Positions 27,574-35,415 of a DNA stretch of 64,000 nucleotides are shown here, piece after piece. The notes beneath the pieces are model-generated. The model was not told the origin of the DNA and made no database searches. It saw nothing but the letters and a program-made list of their open reading frames with translations. A program made the position numbers and the translations under genes. Positions within the stretch are counted from its first letter, which is position 1. Each line of letters opens with the position of its first letter. Origin of the DNA: Alphaproteobacteria bacterium (GTDB lineage Bacteria > Pseudomonadota > Alphaproteobacteria > SHVP01); contig JAVJOO010000001.1 of assembly GCA_040216735.1 (NCBI GenBank), forward strand, positions 124,001 through 188,000. Reading direction: 5' to 3'.

Positions 27574-28389
27574 CTACTCGCCGGCCCGCCGATCCTCTCG
27601 AACTGAGACCGATCGGCGCAGCGTGCTGCGGAACTCAAAGCGATTTTCGGGGAAGCAGGCGATCATGTGTTCTACCCCTCGGCCGGACACATCGAAAATC
27701 GTACGAACGACGCGAAGCGTCGGGCTACCTGGTTCGACACCCAGTGCCGCTGCAACGCTCGGCGACGCCCCCACGGCCGACAGCACCTGCTCGGCCCGGT
27801 CCGGTACAACCTGCCCAGGACCGGTCAAGAGAAGGATACGCGGCGTCGTTTTGAGTTGGTCCAGCGTGAAATGTCGGCCGATGTCTTCGGGCACATACAT
27901 GGTCACCAGGCCGATCGCTTCGCCCCCGCGACACGCGATATGGGTCGCCCTCTGAAGGGTCGCCCCGCCGGGTTCGCCCAAGATCTCCAGAACATCGGGC
28001 GGACCAACCTCATATAGGAAGTCGACAAAATCTATCTCGTTATTCCAAGACTGCACTAGGATGCTCTCGATCAGCGCATCCATGGTGCCGTCCAGGGCAA
28101 CACCCGGCACGGCCCTCTGCCGTTTTCCGCGAACCCGCGGCCGACGCCCGCGCGCCTTGGTGATCAAGCCGACTTGGGCCAATTCATCCAGCGCCCGCTT
28201 CGTCGTAATGCTCGAAACCGACAGTAAAAGGCTCAGCTCCCGCTCACTCGGAAGCTCGGCACCGGGCAAAACGACACCCCGCTCGATGGAACGTTTCAAC
28301 TGGTCGACAACCTGCCGGTATAGCGGGGTATCGGCATCTCGGCGGACGGCGTCGAGGGTTGACGCAAGCAGATCGACTGTGTCGCTCAT
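27574..28389 (-). CDS. GntR-family transcriptional regulator (HutC/UTRA type)
   Basis: A 271-residue regulator with an N-terminal winged helix (LYRQVVDQLKRSIERGVVLPG, then LPSERELSLLLSVS and KRALDELAQVGLI at residues 22-75) and a C-terminal UTRA ligand-binding domain (from about residue 95). HutC-type members sense small metabolites and repress nearby transport and catabolic genes. Here the likely targets are the downstream binding protein and dioxygenase. It is the last chromosomal gene before the island. Confidence 0.88.
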   Translation of the reverse strand: MSDTVDLLASTLDAVRRDADTPLYRQVVDQLKRSIERGVVLPGAELPSERELSLLLSVSSITTKRALDELAQVGLITKARGRRPRVRGKRQRAVPGVALDGTMDALIESILVQSWNNEIDFVDFLYEVGPPDVLEILGEPGGATLQRATHIACRGGEAIGLVTMYVPEDIGRHFTLDQLKTTPRILLLTGPGQVVPDRAEQVLSAVGASPSVAAALGVEPGSPTLRVVRTIFDVSGRGVEHMIACFPENRFEFRSTLRRSVSVREDRRAGE

Positions 28390-28397
28390 ATAGGCTC

Positions 28398-28414
28398 CTT
28401 CTTAATATAAGAAG
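28398..28414. promoter_or_regulatory. Palindrome just upstream of the gntR start
   Basis: CTTCTTA and TAAGAAG flank ATA (7-base arms). The site begins 9 bases from the gntR start codon at 28389, so it would overlap the ribosome-binding region or promoter. It fits an autoregulatory operator, but its sequence differs from the palindrome at 27503-27519, so at most one of the two is likely to be the GntR site. Confidence 0.4.
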
Positions 28415-28619
28415 CATATGAGGTGGAGCACCACATGGCAATTTGACCGCAGCGATACATAGCGGTTGCTCGCCGAAAATCGGTGCTGCCGAAGCTGCCA
28501 CTTCCGTCGTCGCTCGTTCGATTGCTCCGGCGTCCGGTAGACTCGCGGCAACGCCGCCCGCCACCGTCGGTCGACGTTCGGCTACGCTCTCAAAACCGGA
28601 AGGGCTTCACGACTAGCGC

Positions 28620-28671
28620 GAAATAATGGTGCCCAGGGCCGGGATCGAACCAGCGACACGCGGATTTTCAG
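28620..28671. repeat. attL, 52-bp partial copy of tRNA-Phe 3' end
   Basis: This segment is identical to 50780-50831. It contains the last 45 bases of tRNA-Phe, from the start of the anticodon loop to CCA, plus 7 flanking bases. Beyond 28671 the match stops at once, so it cannot fold into a tRNA; it is the displaced att copy left by integration. Confidence 0.9.
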
Positions 28672-28793
28672 AGGATTCAGAGCCATATCTATGGTCGTCG
28701 ATGGTGGTAGATAGACGTATATAATACGTTGATTTTCAATGATATTTCTTGACGACAACGGTGTATGGCCGTAGTCGTGAGTTGATGCTGAGT

Positions 28794-28811
28794 GCTTACC
28801 CCGGGCTTACC
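28794..28811. repeat. Left pair of GCTTACC repeats (candidate integrase arm sites)
   Basis: GCTTACC occurs at 28794-28800 and 28805-28811, in the same orientation and 11 bases apart. The same pair with the same spacing occurs near the right end at 50724-50741. One helical turn between copies and a location inside both island ends suggest arm-type binding sites for the integrase or its accessory factor. Confidence 0.5.
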
Positions 28812-28812
28812 C

Positions 28813-29985
28813 ATGCGCGTCAAACTCAGTCAACGATTCGTTGACAGCCTTGATGGAAGAAATGGCGACCGCGTCTATTTCGATGTGGCCATCCCTGGAT
28901 TTGGCGTACGGACCAAATCCACCGGCAAGAAGGCCTACATCATTCAGTACCGGAATCGCGGAAGGTCGCGGCGGTTCACGCTAGGCTCCTGTGCGACCCT
29001 TCGCCTCGAGCAGGCACGAGCAAGTGCTAGAAAACATCTTGTCGAGGTCTACGATGGAAAGGATCCCGCCGACCAAAAAAAGCTGGCGTTGCAGGACCCG
29101 ACAGTTTCGGAACTCGCAAAGCGATACATAGAGGCCCACGCAATTCCAAAGAAGAAGCCCTCGAGCGTTCGGACGGATCGCGGACATATCAGGAACCACA
29201 TTGTTCCCGCATTCGGTTCGATGAAGGTGGTCGACGTTTCGAGAACCGATATAGCAGAGCTTCACTACCGCCTGCGAAACACTCCTGGCGCGGCCAACAG
29301 GGCCGTGGCGTTGCTGTCCAAAATGTTCAATCTCGCAGAGAAGTGGGGTCTTAGGCCTGATGGATCGAACCCATGCCGACACATAGAGCGGTATCCGGAA
29401 CGCAAACTGAACCGCTTCTTGAGCCCTGAAGAAATGGCTCGTCTTGGCAATGAGCTCTCATTGGCCGAACAGCGCCAGACCGAAATGCCTTCCGCGGTCG
29501 CAGCAATCCGTCTGCTCCTACTTACTGGCGCAAGGCTTGGAGAAATCCTGGGACTTCGCTGGGATTACATCCGATTCGATCAGTCCCTAGCTCTGCTCCC
29601 CGACTCCAAGACCGGACCGCGGCCGCTCTATTTCAACCTAGCCGCGGTACGGCTGCTGCGGGACCTAAAGGAGCGATCGATGTGCGACTGGGTAGTTGAA
29701 GGAGAGGTGCCTGGTGCGCCGCTCGTCAACCTCCGGAAACCGTGGCATCGCATCAGGAAAAGGGCGAACCTCGAAGATGTGAGACTGCATGATTTGAGAC
29801 ACACATTCGCCAGTTTCGCTGCTGCAGGAGGAATGTCTCTGCCGATGATCGGCAAGCTTCTCAATCACACGCAGCCAGTCACGACACAACGTTACTCACA
29901 CTTGGCTCACGACCCCGTAAGGCAGGCAAACGAACTTCTGGGTACCCAACTCCGGCAACTTCTAGATAGCGGGAGAGAAAATTGA
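28813..29985 (+). CDS. int: Tyrosine recombinase (island integrase)
   Basis: A 390-residue integrase that cuts and joins at the tRNA-Phe att site. The N-terminal arm-binding domain (DUF4102-like, with GFGVRTKSTGKKAYIIQYR near residue 30-50) is followed by a SAM-like core-binding domain (from about residue 105) and the catalytic domain. Catalytic residues are visible: R241 in TGARLGEI, H326 and R329 in HDLRHTF, H352 and nucleophile Y361 in QRYSHL. An upstream GTG at 28792 is open, but the ATG at 28813 is preferred because family members begin near the VKLS motif and because the GTG would place the paired GCTTACC repeats inside the gene. It overlaps the next gene by four bases. Confidence 0.92.
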   Translation: MRVKLSQRFVDSLDGRNGDRVYFDVAIPGFGVRTKSTGKKAYIIQYRNRGRSRRFTLGSCATLRLEQARASARKHLVEVYDGKDPADQKKLALQDPTVSELAKRYIEAHAIPKKKPSSVRTDRGHIRNHIVPAFGSMKVVDVSRTDIAELHYRLRNTPGAANRAVALLSKMFNLAEKWGLRPDGSNPCRHIERYPERKLNRFLSPEEMARLGNELSLAEQRQTEMPSAVAAIRLLLLTGARLGEILGLRWDYIRFDQSLALLPDSKTGPRPLYFNLAAVRLLRDLKERSMCDWVVEGEVPGAPLVNLRKPWHRIRKRANLEDVRLHDLRHTFASFAAAGGMSLPMIGKLLNHTQPVTTQRYSHLAHDPVRQANELLGTQLRQLLDSGREN

Positions 29986-30698
29986 CCGGTGATCCCGTCG
30001 GTCTAGACGAGCTAGCAACCGAACTGGGAGAGATCTGTCGAAAGCATAAATTTCCCGACACTGACGTTGATGACGCAGTGCGGAAAATCCTCGTTTTCGC
30101 TCAAGAGTATCACCGCGATGCTTTGGCACGACGGCTTCGTCCCGTTCGGCGCCAATTGGACGAGATCTATGACCTGTTTGCGGAACTTAAGAGTGCGGAG
30201 AAGAGGCAATTTGAGGAGGTCGCCGCTTCTACTGCCGCCCAGACTGATAGCGTTTTGTCGACAGAGCGTGTTGCTACGATCTTCTCCAAGTTACGTTCGA
30301 TAGCTGCAAAACCAGCAAAGAGACAAAAGCGAGGTCGCCCACACGAGCTGCGACGGGACGACCTGATTTTGCGACTCGCCGAGCTCTTCGATAACGAAGT
30401 CGGGACAAACGATCGGCCCGACAACCCGCCGCTGCGCGATACACCGAACGATACGCCCCTCACACGCTTTGTCAGCGACGCTGCCCTTGCAATAGCGCCG
30501 GACCTCGGACCGCGGGGCATTATACGTGGTCTGCGGTCCGCCGCCAGGAGACCCCATCCCGACGAGGATAAGGTTGCCTTGCCTGAACCTAGGTTGTGGA
30601 GGGTTTTCCGTATCATCGGGAGAAGACCGCACCCCGCGAGGCCACAGGGCGCGCCTCCGCTGTCCTCAGGTTCTGCTTGGTGGGAATCGGGCGAATAG
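29982..30698 (+). CDS. Hypothetical island protein, 238 residues
   Basis: Starts with TTG at 29982, overlapping the integrase stop (TTGA), so it is translationally coupled to int. The N-terminal half is helical (ELGEICRKHKFPDTDVDDAVRKI, then REFHRDALARRL-like segments), followed by a basic linker (KPAKRQKRGRPHE near residue 115) that might contact DNA. A DDLILRLAELFDNEVGT helix comes next, and the tail (from about residue 195) is rich in R and P and may be poorly conserved. I do not recognise a family; coupling to int suggests a role in integration or island control. Confidence 0.6.
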   Translation: MTGDPVGLDELATELGEICRKHKFPDTDVDDAVRKILVFAQEYHRDALARRLRPVRRQLDEIYDLFAELKSAEKRQFEEVAASTAAQTDSVLSTERVATIFSKLRSIAAKPAKRQKRGRPHELRRDDLILRLAELFDNEVGTNDRPDNPPLRDTPNDTPLTRFVSDAALAIAPDLGPRGIIRGLRSAARRPHPDEDKVALPEPRLWRVFRIIGRRPHPARPQGAPPLSSGSAWWESGE

Positions 30699-30741
30699 CT
30701 TCTGAAAGGAAGATTGTCTGCCGAACGGGCGCCTTAGAGCT

Positions 30742-30778
30742 TCCACGAAAAATCGGCAAACGGAGTATTTTTCGTGGA
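30742..30778. repeat. Strong inverted repeat upstream of the AlpA-like gene
   Basis: Perfect 12-base arms at 30742-30753 and 30767-30778 are separated by 13 bases. On the plus strand the 3' arm begins with ATTTTT. It lies 44 bases after the preceding stop and 69 bases before the next start, so it could end the int operon or serve as an operator for the HTH protein that follows. Confidence 0.55.
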
Positions 30779-30847
30779 GATTCTGAGTGGAAGATAGAAG
30801 TCCTTCAGTAAACACTGTGGTCGTCGCTCATGCATTGAGAGAGAACG

Positions 30848-31051
30848 ATGGCGATAGTGGACCGCTACCTCACGGAACGAGAGGCAGCTCAATTTCTGGG
30901 TCTTGAACCTTCGACCCTGAAGGCCTGGCGCTGGCGGGGAGAGGGTCCCTCCTATGCCAAGTTTGGGCGTGCGGTTCGCTACTCGCAATCCACGCTCTTC
31001 AAATATGCGGAACGATCAGTGAAATCTCCCGGCAGCCAGCATGCTGCCTAG
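30848..31051 (+). CDS. AlpA/excisionase-like helix-turn-helix protein
   Basis: A 67-residue protein with the MerR-like winged helix of the HTH_17/AlpA group: RYLTEREAAQFLGLEPSTLKAWRWRGEGP followed by YAKFGRAVRYSQSTLFKY. Such proteins are recombination directionality factors or activators of integrase genes on islands and satellite phages. Its place 0.9 kb from the integrase fits that role. A short GAGAGAACG upstream of the ATG acts as the ribosome site. Confidence 0.82.
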   Translation: MAIVDRYLTEREAAQFLGLEPSTLKAWRWRGEGPSYAKFGRAVRYSQSTLFKYAERSVKSPGSQHAA

Positions 31052-31354
31052 TCCTCTGTGGACGGTTGAAATGACACCAGCGCAGTCGATGAAACGCCGC
31101 ACTGGGGGGCGCGACCAAACGGCAACCGCAGTCCGAAAGGTGGAAGCGGGGTCGCCTGGGGCCTGATCCGGCCACAGACACGATAGCCACCAATTCCCGG
31201 GCTGGATCCAGTGAGACCCCGGGGAGCCCTGACCGACAGGCCGGCTCCGACGAGCGGACCTGAACTCGCGACGGGCCGGGACCTCCTGGCTGGTTCAGGG
31301 CTAGGGGGTCCTATGCCCAGGCCTCTGGCCCCACCAACGAGCGGATGAAATAAA
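31052..31354. other. Intergenic stretch with no supported gene
   Basis: About 300 bases of GC-rich sequence with only very short open frames (for example 31 codons from 31072). Clustered G-rich and C-rich runs and a few short palindromes are present, but I see no convincing promoter, RNA gene or coding signal. Confidence 0.4.
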
Positions 31355-31636
31355 ATGGAAGACATCAAGGCGAAACGCAGGAAAAGAGCCAGCGCAGCTT
31401 TGGAAGACATGGAACGACATCAGAAGAGGGCTTTGTGGGCCGCTATCTCCGAGGGCGCGCCTATCCCAGAAGTCGCCAAGGCGTCCGTCCTGTATGCTGC
31501 TGAGTTCGCGGCAAGCCACCTCGAGCGCGACGAGGCCCTAAAGATTCTGGACAAATGTAGAAATCTACTAATGGAACGCCTCATCGGGCCAACGAGCGAA
31601 CCCATTTCTGCTCGCCGCCCGGGACGCAGGCAGTAA
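31355..31636 (+). CDS. Small helical island protein, 93 residues
   Basis: The sequence is almost wholly helical and charged: KAKRRKRASAALEDMERHQKRALW, then EVAKASVLYAAEFAASHLERDEALKILDKC and a basic tail (SARRPGRRQ). The ATG at 31355 has no strong ribosome site. It could be a DNA-binding accessory factor, but I recognise no family. Confidence 0.5.
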   Translation: MEDIKAKRRKRASAALEDMERHQKRALWAAISEGAPIPEVAKASVLYAAEFAASHLERDEALKILDKCRNLLMERLIGPTSEPISARRPGRRQ

Positions 31637-31970
31637 ACCTCAAGTTGACAGGCTTTCCATCCACATTCGGCGGTCAGTTCAGTTACTCAAGCACACTTTA
31701 CTGCCAAAACCACGACGCCCTACATTCACCCTAGGCTGGCCTGTATCGGTCCAAATAGGCAGTTCCTCTTTCGCGTCTAGAGGTCTTACTCGGGTGGTTC
31801 AAACAGAAAATGACGCCATAGTTGTGCCGCGAGACGGGAGGCAAAACGATGGGAGGCTCCACCCCAAGGTGGCCGCGTAGTAACCCAGAATTGAACATTG
31901 GGACTGGAAATCGGCGAAACAGAGCATTCCAATTGGCGCCGGTTCTCGAGAAAGATCTGGGAGGCACGCA
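31637..31970. other. Intergenic stretch with no supported gene
   Basis: About 330 bases between two small island genes. It contains a TTGACA box at 31644-31649 and a short CCACC/GGTGG palindrome near 31860, but no -10 partner at good spacing was seen. Overlapping frames on both strands are arginine-, serine- or proline-rich and look like noise. Confidence 0.4.
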
Positions 31971-32177
31971 GTGACAAAGTCCGGAAACGAGATTTCGGCG
32001 ATCGACATGGCCAGGCAGGCCAATGTCGAACCGAAAAGCTTCCGCCGAGCCCTGCGTGCCGAAGGACTCACCTGGCACCGGCACGCCGAGCGCTGGACCG
32101 TAGATCGAGGCGGCCCCGAGCATCGGGACATGACGCGCGTGCTGAACCGCCTGGTCCGGGACCGCCAATCAAGCTGA
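31971..32177 (+). CDS. Small putative DNA-binding island protein, 68 residues
   Basis: Starts with GTG at 31971, preceded by a good GGGAGG ribosome site. The core ISAIDMARQANVEPKSFRRALR followed by a short WHRHAERWTV hairpin has the look of a helix-turn-helix with a wing, as in island-borne Lsr2-like or AlpA-like helpers, but I cannot name the family. The C-terminus is a charged helix. Confidence 0.6.
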   Translation: MTKSGNEISAIDMARQANVEPKSFRRALRAEGLTWHRHAERWTVDRGGPEHRDMTRVLNRLVRDRQSS

Positions 32178-32208
32178 CCTCGCGACCCCTAGGAAGTATG
32201 ATCAGGAC

Positions 32209-32373
32209 ATGCGCTGGACACCAGTCGTTCTTATGCTTGTGGCGACTGCCGTTGCGGTTATTGTCGCCCGTGGCCTGCCCGAGGACCGAGGCAGCGATGA
32301 AGCCGGACCGGGCATCGAGACTCCAGTGGACGGCGCGATACGCGCAGTGTCGCCGAGTCGGGATTAGCCGGCT
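32209..32373 (+). CDS. Tiny single-pass membrane or exported protein, 54 residues
   Basis: Begins RWTPVVLMLVATAVAVIVARG, a short positive start and one hydrophobic helix, and continues with an acidic, glycine-rich tail. AGGAAG lies 12 bases before the ATG at 32209. It is too short to assign a family and could be spurious, but the membrane-helix pattern is well formed. Confidence 0.4.
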
Positions 32374-32379
32374 AGAGCC

Positions 32380-32589
32380 TCAGATGGCCGCTTCTGCCGC
32401 TTTCAGTCTGAATCTGGCCCAGCGAGCTTTCTGAGCTTCCGAAATGCGCCGACGGCCTTCCTCGGTAGCCGGACCGGTGCTCAGACCACCATGCAGCTTG
32501 CAGCGGCCGTTGGCGCGTGCTGGCGCTTGGCAGGGCTGCCCGTCATACTTGCGGCGAGCGCCGCATTTCCCGAAATTGAGCTTCGACAT
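32380..32589 (-). CDS. HGGxSTG domain protein, 69 residues
   Basis: A small basic protein with the recognisable HGGLSTGPATEEG motif at residues 33-45, preceded by four cysteines and histidine-like metal ligands (CGARRKYDGQPCQAPARANGRC shortened pattern: C9, C19, C30, H33) and followed by a RRISEAQKARW helix. Proteins of this type are common on alphaproteobacterial prophages and islands and have no known function. The cysteine set suggests one zinc ion. Confidence 0.75.
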   Translation of the reverse strand: MSKLNFGKCGARRKYDGQPCQAPARANGRCKLHGGLSTGPATEEGRRRISEAQKARWARFRLKAAEAAI

Positions 32590-33076
32590 GGCTGTCTTTG
32601 GATACGTTATCCGCGCTTCGATGCCGAATTCTACTATGAAAACAGATAGTTAAGGGACCCGGATCCGGTCCGGTAAGCCGGAGGAAAGCAACGAGGCCTA
32701 GAGGTGTCCGGAAACCCTCCTCCTCCCGCTGTGCAGAGGTATTGACCTACTACCTGCCTCGCATCAGGCGCTATGGCAGTCTGTCCAAATCCCCGAGACC
32801 AAGGTCTTACTGGCGGGCCGAAAGATTTGGTTCCTGGCACAGGATCCCAACGGCGAAAAGGCTCCGACCCCCGGCCGGTACCCCAACATCGACGACAGGG
32901 GGTACCCCCCTTATGGGTGTCAGGACGCCCCTAGACATTTTTGTCAGACGGCCAATGAGCCCCCACGACCGAGCCCAAGACGTATTCAGGTTTTGTGCCT
33001 TCCCCAGGTTTTCGCCGCTCGGCTAACCTTTGATCATCACCGAGGATGGAGACCGCGGTGTAGGAAGGAGTCGGGT
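32590..33076. other. Intergenic stretch; no gene supported
   Basis: About 490 bases between the HGGxSTG gene and vsr. A 12-base palindrome GGGGGTACCCCC is at 32898-32909. The vsr frame stays open upstream to about 32705 without a normal start codon before TTG 32993, and its translation looks partly protein-like, so it may be the remnant of a disrupted gene. Overlapping frames at 32634-32840 and 32742-33026 are judged spurious. Confidence 0.4.
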
Positions 33077-33538
33077 TTGACAAAGGAAGATAGTCACATT
33101 GACGAACGCCGGCGGTCGATGATGTCTCGCGTCCGCACGCGGAACACAGAACCAGAGATGTTCCTAAGACGTCTACTTCATCAGCGAGGATTTCGCTTCA
33201 CGCTTCACAAGCGGATAGCGGGCGTTGTGGTCGATATTTGCCTTCCAAAATGGCACGTCGTTATTTTCGTGCATGGCTGCTTTTGGCATCGCCACCTGTG
33301 CAAACGGTTTTCTTGGCCGAAGTCGAGAGAGCTTTTCTGGAAGGAGAAGCTGAACAAGAACCACATCCGCGACCAGAAAGCGATTTCTGATCTAAATGCG
33401 CAAGGCTGGAGAGTCGCTGTCGTTTGGGAGTGCTGGGCCCGCGGGCGAAAGACCGATCTTATGCACCATGACATCTCCAAATTAGAAAACTGGATCAAAG
33501 AAAGTCGGTCTCTGAAGATAGAGATTCCGCAAGGCTGA
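33077..33538 (+). CDS. vsr: Very short patch repair endonuclease Vsr
   Basis: A 153-residue Vsr that nicks DNA 5' of the T in T:G mismatches left by deamination of 5-methylcytosine. All key residues of E. coli Vsr are present at a constant +2 offset: E27, D53, H66 and H71 in the active site and C68, H73, C75 and C119 as zinc ligands. The TTG at 33077 is chosen because AAGGAG stands 6 bases before it; the longer frame from 32993 has no ribosome site. It converges with the receiver-protein gene (18 bases apart) and serves the cytosine methyltransferase 5 kb away, from which it is separated, unlike in E. coli. Confidence 0.92.
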   Translation: MTKEDSHIDERRRSMMSRVRTRNTEPEMFLRRLLHQRGFRFTLHKRIAGVVVDICLPKWHVVIFVHGCFWHRHLCKRFSWPKSRELFWKEKLNKNHIRDQKAISDLNAQGWRVAVVWECWARGRKTDLMHHDISKLENWIKESRSLKIEIPQG

Positions 33539-33555
33539 CTTGACGTTTGCGTCTT

Positions 33556-35415
33556 TCAGGGAGACAGAAAATCGAGCCCAACTCTGGAAAGGTTTGCCCC
33601 CAACCGATCCATCAGGTTAAGGGCATACTCATATCGAAGTTGCGCAATGATGACCGCCTCACAGTCAAATAGATGCAGCCCTCTGCCTCCACTTTCACGT
33701 ATTCGCTGCACCTTGAGGCTGCTGACTCCATCGGCAACCACTAACCTCCCTTGATCTCGAGCATATATGTGCTCATACCTTGGGTTTGGCTCTCCAGTCT
33801 TACCAACTGGAACAAACTCAAAGGCTCTAGGTCCCTCTCCGAGATCCAAGAATACGTGGCGGCCGGACGTCGCCCCTTTTACCGCAGGTCCAATCTTCTC
33901 CTCTTTTTTCAGACGCACCCCAATGAAGGGGAGCGAGGTACCAAGCTCATTGCGCCAACCCTTCTTGTCCCGATCGGGAACCAAATCACACGCAGGCGAG
34001 AGACAAACCACGATGTCGCCCTCAATTCGTAGAACATGGCCTGTCGTCAGATGGTAACCAGACACCGCCTCTGAACACTCAAAAACATTGAGATGGGAAT
34101 AGATGCTCTCCTGAGAGTTAGGCGCTTCAATGATCTGTCTATAGTGATGCTTCACTCGCTCGCCTGCTGATCCCAAGCTTAGTTCATAGTCATAAACGGA
34201 CTGCATTGTCTTGAGCGAGGAATCCTGGATGGACGGGAAAAGACTCATCCACAGGCGCTCTAAGGTCCGACCAATCGTTGCATTGCGGACACCCGCGTCC
34301 TCCTGAGAAAGCGCCCGAAGCAACCATCCGGCCTGAACGCTGCGATTGCGAAGCGCTTTGTCCTCCAAACTCCCGCCTTCCTCTTCGGCCAATGCTCGCA
34401 TAGCTGAAACCAGGACCCGGTGAGGCGTCGGCCCCCAAGCGCAAAGCGCATCGGTGAGCGCACTGACCACTTCGCCACCTGAGTGCCCCTTCTTGACGAC
34501 GGTGACAAAAAGATTCTCTAGTCGAATCCAATTTTGGCCCCTTCCGTCACCCCAACGAAGAAATCGAGCGCCACTAACTCCGGGTCCAAGACCCAACTTG
34601 TCTTCGGAACGCTGAATAAACCAGGCGATCAGGTCATTCCAGCTTGGCAGCTCGACTGCTAGGTCGTCACTAGGATCTTTTTTTCTTTCGCCGAAGAACC
34701 GACCCAGGTCTCCCAGGAAGTTTGGTTCTTCTAGAGCACGACGAGCGGCGCTTGCCCGGTTACCGTCAAAATCGGGGTCATTGATCTCGCGTCGCACAGC
34801 AAGGTACCAACTTTCATCGGCCTGACTCTCAAACCGACGAATATCCTCCTTGTGAGCGATCGCCCAGTCGTCCCAGATGTCTTCAACGGCCGCAGTCTTC
34901 GCTGGATCAATTCTGGGCAAGGGCGGCAGGAACGACAGCAGTATCCGGCGAAAAGCTTGGTGGATATCATGGCTCGTATAGACGACTACGAGATTGAAAC
35001 GTGGATTCAGCGCTAGTAGCCCCAGCGTTTCAAGAGATCTGTCCGGACCGCCTCCTTCTCCATCAAGGAAATAGTCGAGAATAAGAAGATCGGTTTGGTG
35101 GAGACGACGGAGATCTATGTCGCCCTTGTCGTCTTTGTCGTGGATGCCGTCATGAACATCAAATATCCACTTCCTCTCACGCGCGATCGTGAGCAGACCA
35201 AGAAGACTTTTGACCTCGTCGCCTGCATTGTTCCAACGAAACTCCGAAGAACGACGATCTCTTGCAGGCTTGTGCGCCTCCAGCAACTTGTCCAGAGTGG
35301 GAAACTGGTCATCAACCGCAATTACCGTTCGAATAGGTTTGATGTAGGTCGTCTCTATTAGAGGCTTTAGAGACGGGACATCAGTCCCCGGAATTCTCTG
35401 GCTTGTAGCCGACAT
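33556..35415 (-). CDS. Receiver-domain protein of the defence locus
   Basis: A 619-residue protein. Residues 29-155 read as a CheY-like receiver: acidic pair D35-D36 (VIAVDDQF), candidate phosphoacceptor D114 (LLILDYFLD), and T147/S148 (VVVYTSHD). The conserved lysine of standard receivers is not obvious, and a long insert lies between the acidic pair and D114. The remaining 460 residues are unfamiliar; near residue 500 a strand VVCLSPACDLVPD may belong to a beta-rich domain. The ATG at 35415 has GGGGGGAG four bases ahead; the frame to 35499 is rejected. It overlaps the GHKL gene by 35 bases, which implies coupled translation and equimolar partners. Confidence 0.8.
   Translation of the reverse strand: MSATSQRIPGTDVPSLKPLIETTYIKPIRTVIAVDDQFPTLDKLLEAHKPARDRRSSEFRWNNAGDEVKSLLGLLTIARERKWIFDVHDGIHDKDDKGDIDLRRLHQTDLLILDYFLDGEGGGPDRSLETLGLLALNPRFNLVVVYTSHDIHQAFRRILLSFLPPLPRIDPAKTAAVEDIWDDWAIAHKEDIRRFESQADESWYLAVRREINDPDFDGNRASAARRALEEPNFLGDLGRFFGERKKDPSDDLAVELPSWNDLIAWFIQRSEDKLGLGPGVSGARFLRWGDGRGQNWIRLENLFVTVVKKGHSGGEVVSALTDALCAWGPTPHRVLVSAMRALAEEEGGSLEDKALRNRSVQAGWLLRALSQEDAGVRNATIGRTLERLWMSLFPSIQDSSLKTMQSVYDYELSLGSAGERVKHHYRQIIEAPNSQESIYSHLNVFECSEAVSGYHLTTGHVLRIEGDIVVCLSPACDLVPDRDKKGWRNELGTSLPFIGVRLKKEEKIGPAVKGATSGRHVFLDLGEGPRAFEFVPVGKTGEPNPRYEHIYARDQGRLVVADGVSSLKVQRIRESGGRGLHLFDCEAVIIAQLRYEYALNLMDRLGANLSRVGLDFLSP

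Noticed and set aside
28620-28671. A second tRNA-Phe gene at the left end
   Set aside because: Only the 3' 45 bases are present; there is no 5' acceptor strand or D-arm, so it is the att remnant.
32742-33026. A 94-residue frame as a gene
   Set aside because: TTG start without ribosome site, biased composition (P, R, S) and overlap with the vsr upstream frame; no recognisable pattern.
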